From an uncultured Paraprevotella sp. (GTDB lineage Bacteria; Bacteroidota; Bacteroidia; Bacteroidales; Bacteroidaceae), in assembly GCA_910584955.1 (NCBI GenBank), contig CAJUDC010000059.1, positions 1-14,333 of the forward strand: a stretch of 14,333 bases of DNA, written 5' to 3'. The notes below the pieces were generated by a model, which saw only the letters and a program-made list of their open reading frames with translations, was not told the origin of the DNA and made no database searches. Position numbers and translations under genes: made by a program. Within the stretch, counting starts at the first letter, position 1. Each line of letters opens with the position of its first letter. Shown piece by piece: positions 13,404 to 14,333 of the stretch.

Positions 13404-13411
13404 TACCTTTG
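13404..13411 (+). promoter_or_regulatory. -7 element for nadC (TACCTTTG)
   Basis: A full TAnnTTTG match. The start codon at 13445 lies 33 nt beyond and is preceded by AAAGAAAGGAA, one of the few Shine-Dalgarno-like stretches in this window. The best TTG upstream (13374-13376) is 27 nt away, too far for a standard -33 element. Confidence 0.55.
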
Positions 13412-13444
13412 CTTCATCTAAACCAACTAAAGAAAGGAATAATC

Positions 13445-14293
13445 ATGCTTTCAGTAGAAGAACTAAACGACAAATTGATAGATTTGGCTTTTGCCGAGGA
13501 TATTGGCGACGGTGACCATACCACGTTGTGCTGCATACCGGCCGATGTGACGGGACAATCTAAGTTGCTGATCAAGGAAGAGGGTATTCTGGCCGGTGTG
13601 GAAATAGCCAAGCGGGTGTTTCACCGCTTCGACCCTTCCATGCAGGTGGAAGTGCTTATCAACGACGGTGCTCATGTGAAGCCCGGTGACGTGGCGATGG
13701 TAGTGACGGGAAAAGTACAGAGCCTGTTGCAAACCGAACGTCTGATGCTGAACATCATGCAGCGCATGAGCGGTATTGCCACCATGACCAGCCGTTATGT
13801 GAAGCGGTTGCAGGGTACGCGTACCCGTGTGCTTGATACACGGAAGACCACACCGGGCATGCGTATGCTGGAAAAAGAGGCGGTGAAGATCGGCGGCGGC
13901 GTGAACCATCGTATCGGATTGTTCGACATGATTCTGTTGAAAGACAATCATGTAGACTTTGCCGGGGGGATCGAGAATGCCATCAACCGTTGTCATGCCT
14001 ATCTAAAAGAAAAAGGAAAGGATCTGAAAATAGAAATCGAGGTGCGCAACCTCGACGAACTGGACCAGGTGCTCCGTATCGGCGGCGTAGACCGTATCAT
14101 GCTGGATAATTTTACGCCCGAGAATACGCGGAAGGCTGTGGAAAAGGTGGGCGGTCGTTACGAAATCGAATCCAGCGGCGGCATTACGTTCGATACTTTG
14201 CGCGATTACGCCGAGTGCGGGGTGGACTACATTTCTGTAGGGGCACTGACGCATTCCGTCAAAGGGCTTGACATGAGTTTCAAAGCTTGTTGA
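13445..14293 (+). CDS. nadC: Quinolinate phosphoribosyltransferase (nicotinate-nucleotide pyrophosphorylase, carboxylating)
   Basis: Converts quinolinate and PRPP to nicotinate mononucleotide, CO2 and pyrophosphate in de novo NAD synthesis; cytoplasmic. It is 282 residues, typical for type II PRTases. Visible motifs are EDIGDGDHTT (18-27), the dimer-interface and substrate residues E98-R99 (TERLMLN), DTRKTTPG (131-138) with the quinolinate-binding Arg/Lys, NHRIGLFDMILLKDNH (from 154) with H155-R156, and the C-terminal barrel motifs IEVRN, IMLDN and ESSGGI, ending SVGALTHSVKGLDMSFKA. The ATG at 13445 follows AAAGAAAGGAATAATC. An in-frame start at 13409 would overlap the -7 element and add 12 non-conserved residues. 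The window's other NAD gene, nadE, lies 8 kb away on the opposite strand. Confidence 0.97.
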   Translation: MLSVEELNDKLIDLAFAEDIGDGDHTTLCCIPADVTGQSKLLIKEEGILAGVEIAKRVFHRFDPSMQVEVLINDGAHVKPGDVAMVVTGKVQSLLQTERLMLNIMQRMSGIATMTSRYVKRLQGTRTRVLDTRKTTPGMRMLEKEAVKIGGGVNHRIGLFDMILLKDNHVDFAGGIENAINRCHAYLKEKGKDLKIEIEVRNLDELDQVLRIGGVDRIMLDNFTPENTRKAVEKVGGRYEIESSGGITFDTLRDYAECGVDYISVGALTHSVKGLDMSFKAC

Positions 14294-14333
14294 TATTTCC
14301 TCAAGCTGCTGCAGACGCTTAATATAATTTTCA
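14294..14333. other. Right edge, 40 nt after nadC
   Basis: No terminator is recognisable after nadC within the window. One minus-strand frame reads without a stop from the edge through into nadC (ENYIKRLQQLEEI at the edge), but the piece is too short to call a convergent gene. Confidence 0.3.

Noticed and set aside
13409..13444. Upstream start for nadC
   Set aside because: It overlaps the -7 element and adds non-conserved residues. The ATG at 13445 has a Shine-Dalgarno-like leader and the normal N-terminus.
3531..14293. An NAD gene cluster formed by nadE and nadC
   Set aside because: They are 8 kb apart, on opposite strands, with unrelated genes between and separate promoters. Nothing indicates joint control.
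14294..14333. C-terminal end of a convergent gene at the right edge
   Set aside because: Only 40 nt are visible. The open minus frame continues through nadC without a stop, so it cannot be shown to be a gene.

Overview
The window looks like chromosomal DNA of a gut-type Bacteroidales bacterium, most likely Bacteroides, Phocaeicola or a close relative. Three signs support this. Promoters read TAnnTTTG, the -7 element of the Bacteroidetes primary sigma factor. Leaders before start codons are A-rich rather than Shine-Dalgarno-like. The gene content is typical: a FISUMP-domain surface protein, an RlmH ending in HHE, M20 PepD, and acidic-tailed lipoproteins. There is no integrase, transposase, CRISPR array, tRNA or rRNA, so this is mostly core genome with a few Bacteroidales-specific envelope genes.

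Layout, left to right. (1) 1-3127, minus strand: a two-gene unit with an ATGA overlap. It encodes a small secreted protein with a type-A-sorting-like C-terminus and an 842-residue modular surface protein ending in a FISUMP domain. A strong bidirectional terminator follows. (2) 3128-3530: an intergenic region with a minus promoter for that pair, an unassigned plus promoter and a GC-rich nested inverted repeat. (3) 3531-5456, minus: glutamine-dependent NAD synthetase (nadE). (4) 5601-6641, plus: a PerR-type peroxide sensor followed by a rubrerythrin with an N-terminal rubredoxin domain. A Fur-family box lies between the -7 element and the perR start codon. (5) 6705-6806: five copies of a 10-bp element between convergent genes, arranged so that alternative hairpins can form. 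(6) 6880-7784, minus: an 81-residue membrane protein and a Skp/OmpH-like coiled-coil lipoprotein. (7) 7895-9352, plus: PepD dipeptidase with a clear terminator. (8) 9418-11972, plus: a beta-helix-type lipoprotein translationally coupled to a secreted endonuclease/exonuclease/phosphatase-fold protein. (9) 11973-12417: a non-coding stretch with several inverted repeats. (10) 12418-12825, plus: a META/HslJ-type lipoprotein. (11) 12840-13313, minus: RlmH, possibly on a nearly leaderless mRNA. (12) 13445-14293, plus: quinolinate phosphoribosyltransferase (nadC).

Functional themes are NAD biosynthesis (nadC early and nadE last in the de novo route, not co-transcribed), peroxide defence in an anaerobe (perR-rbr), and envelope or surface lipoproteins. 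I see no clearly new multi-gene system. The best candidates for follow-up are the five-copy hairpin array at 6705-6806, the perR operator at 5588-5600, and the structured region with an orphan promoter at 3342-3530.
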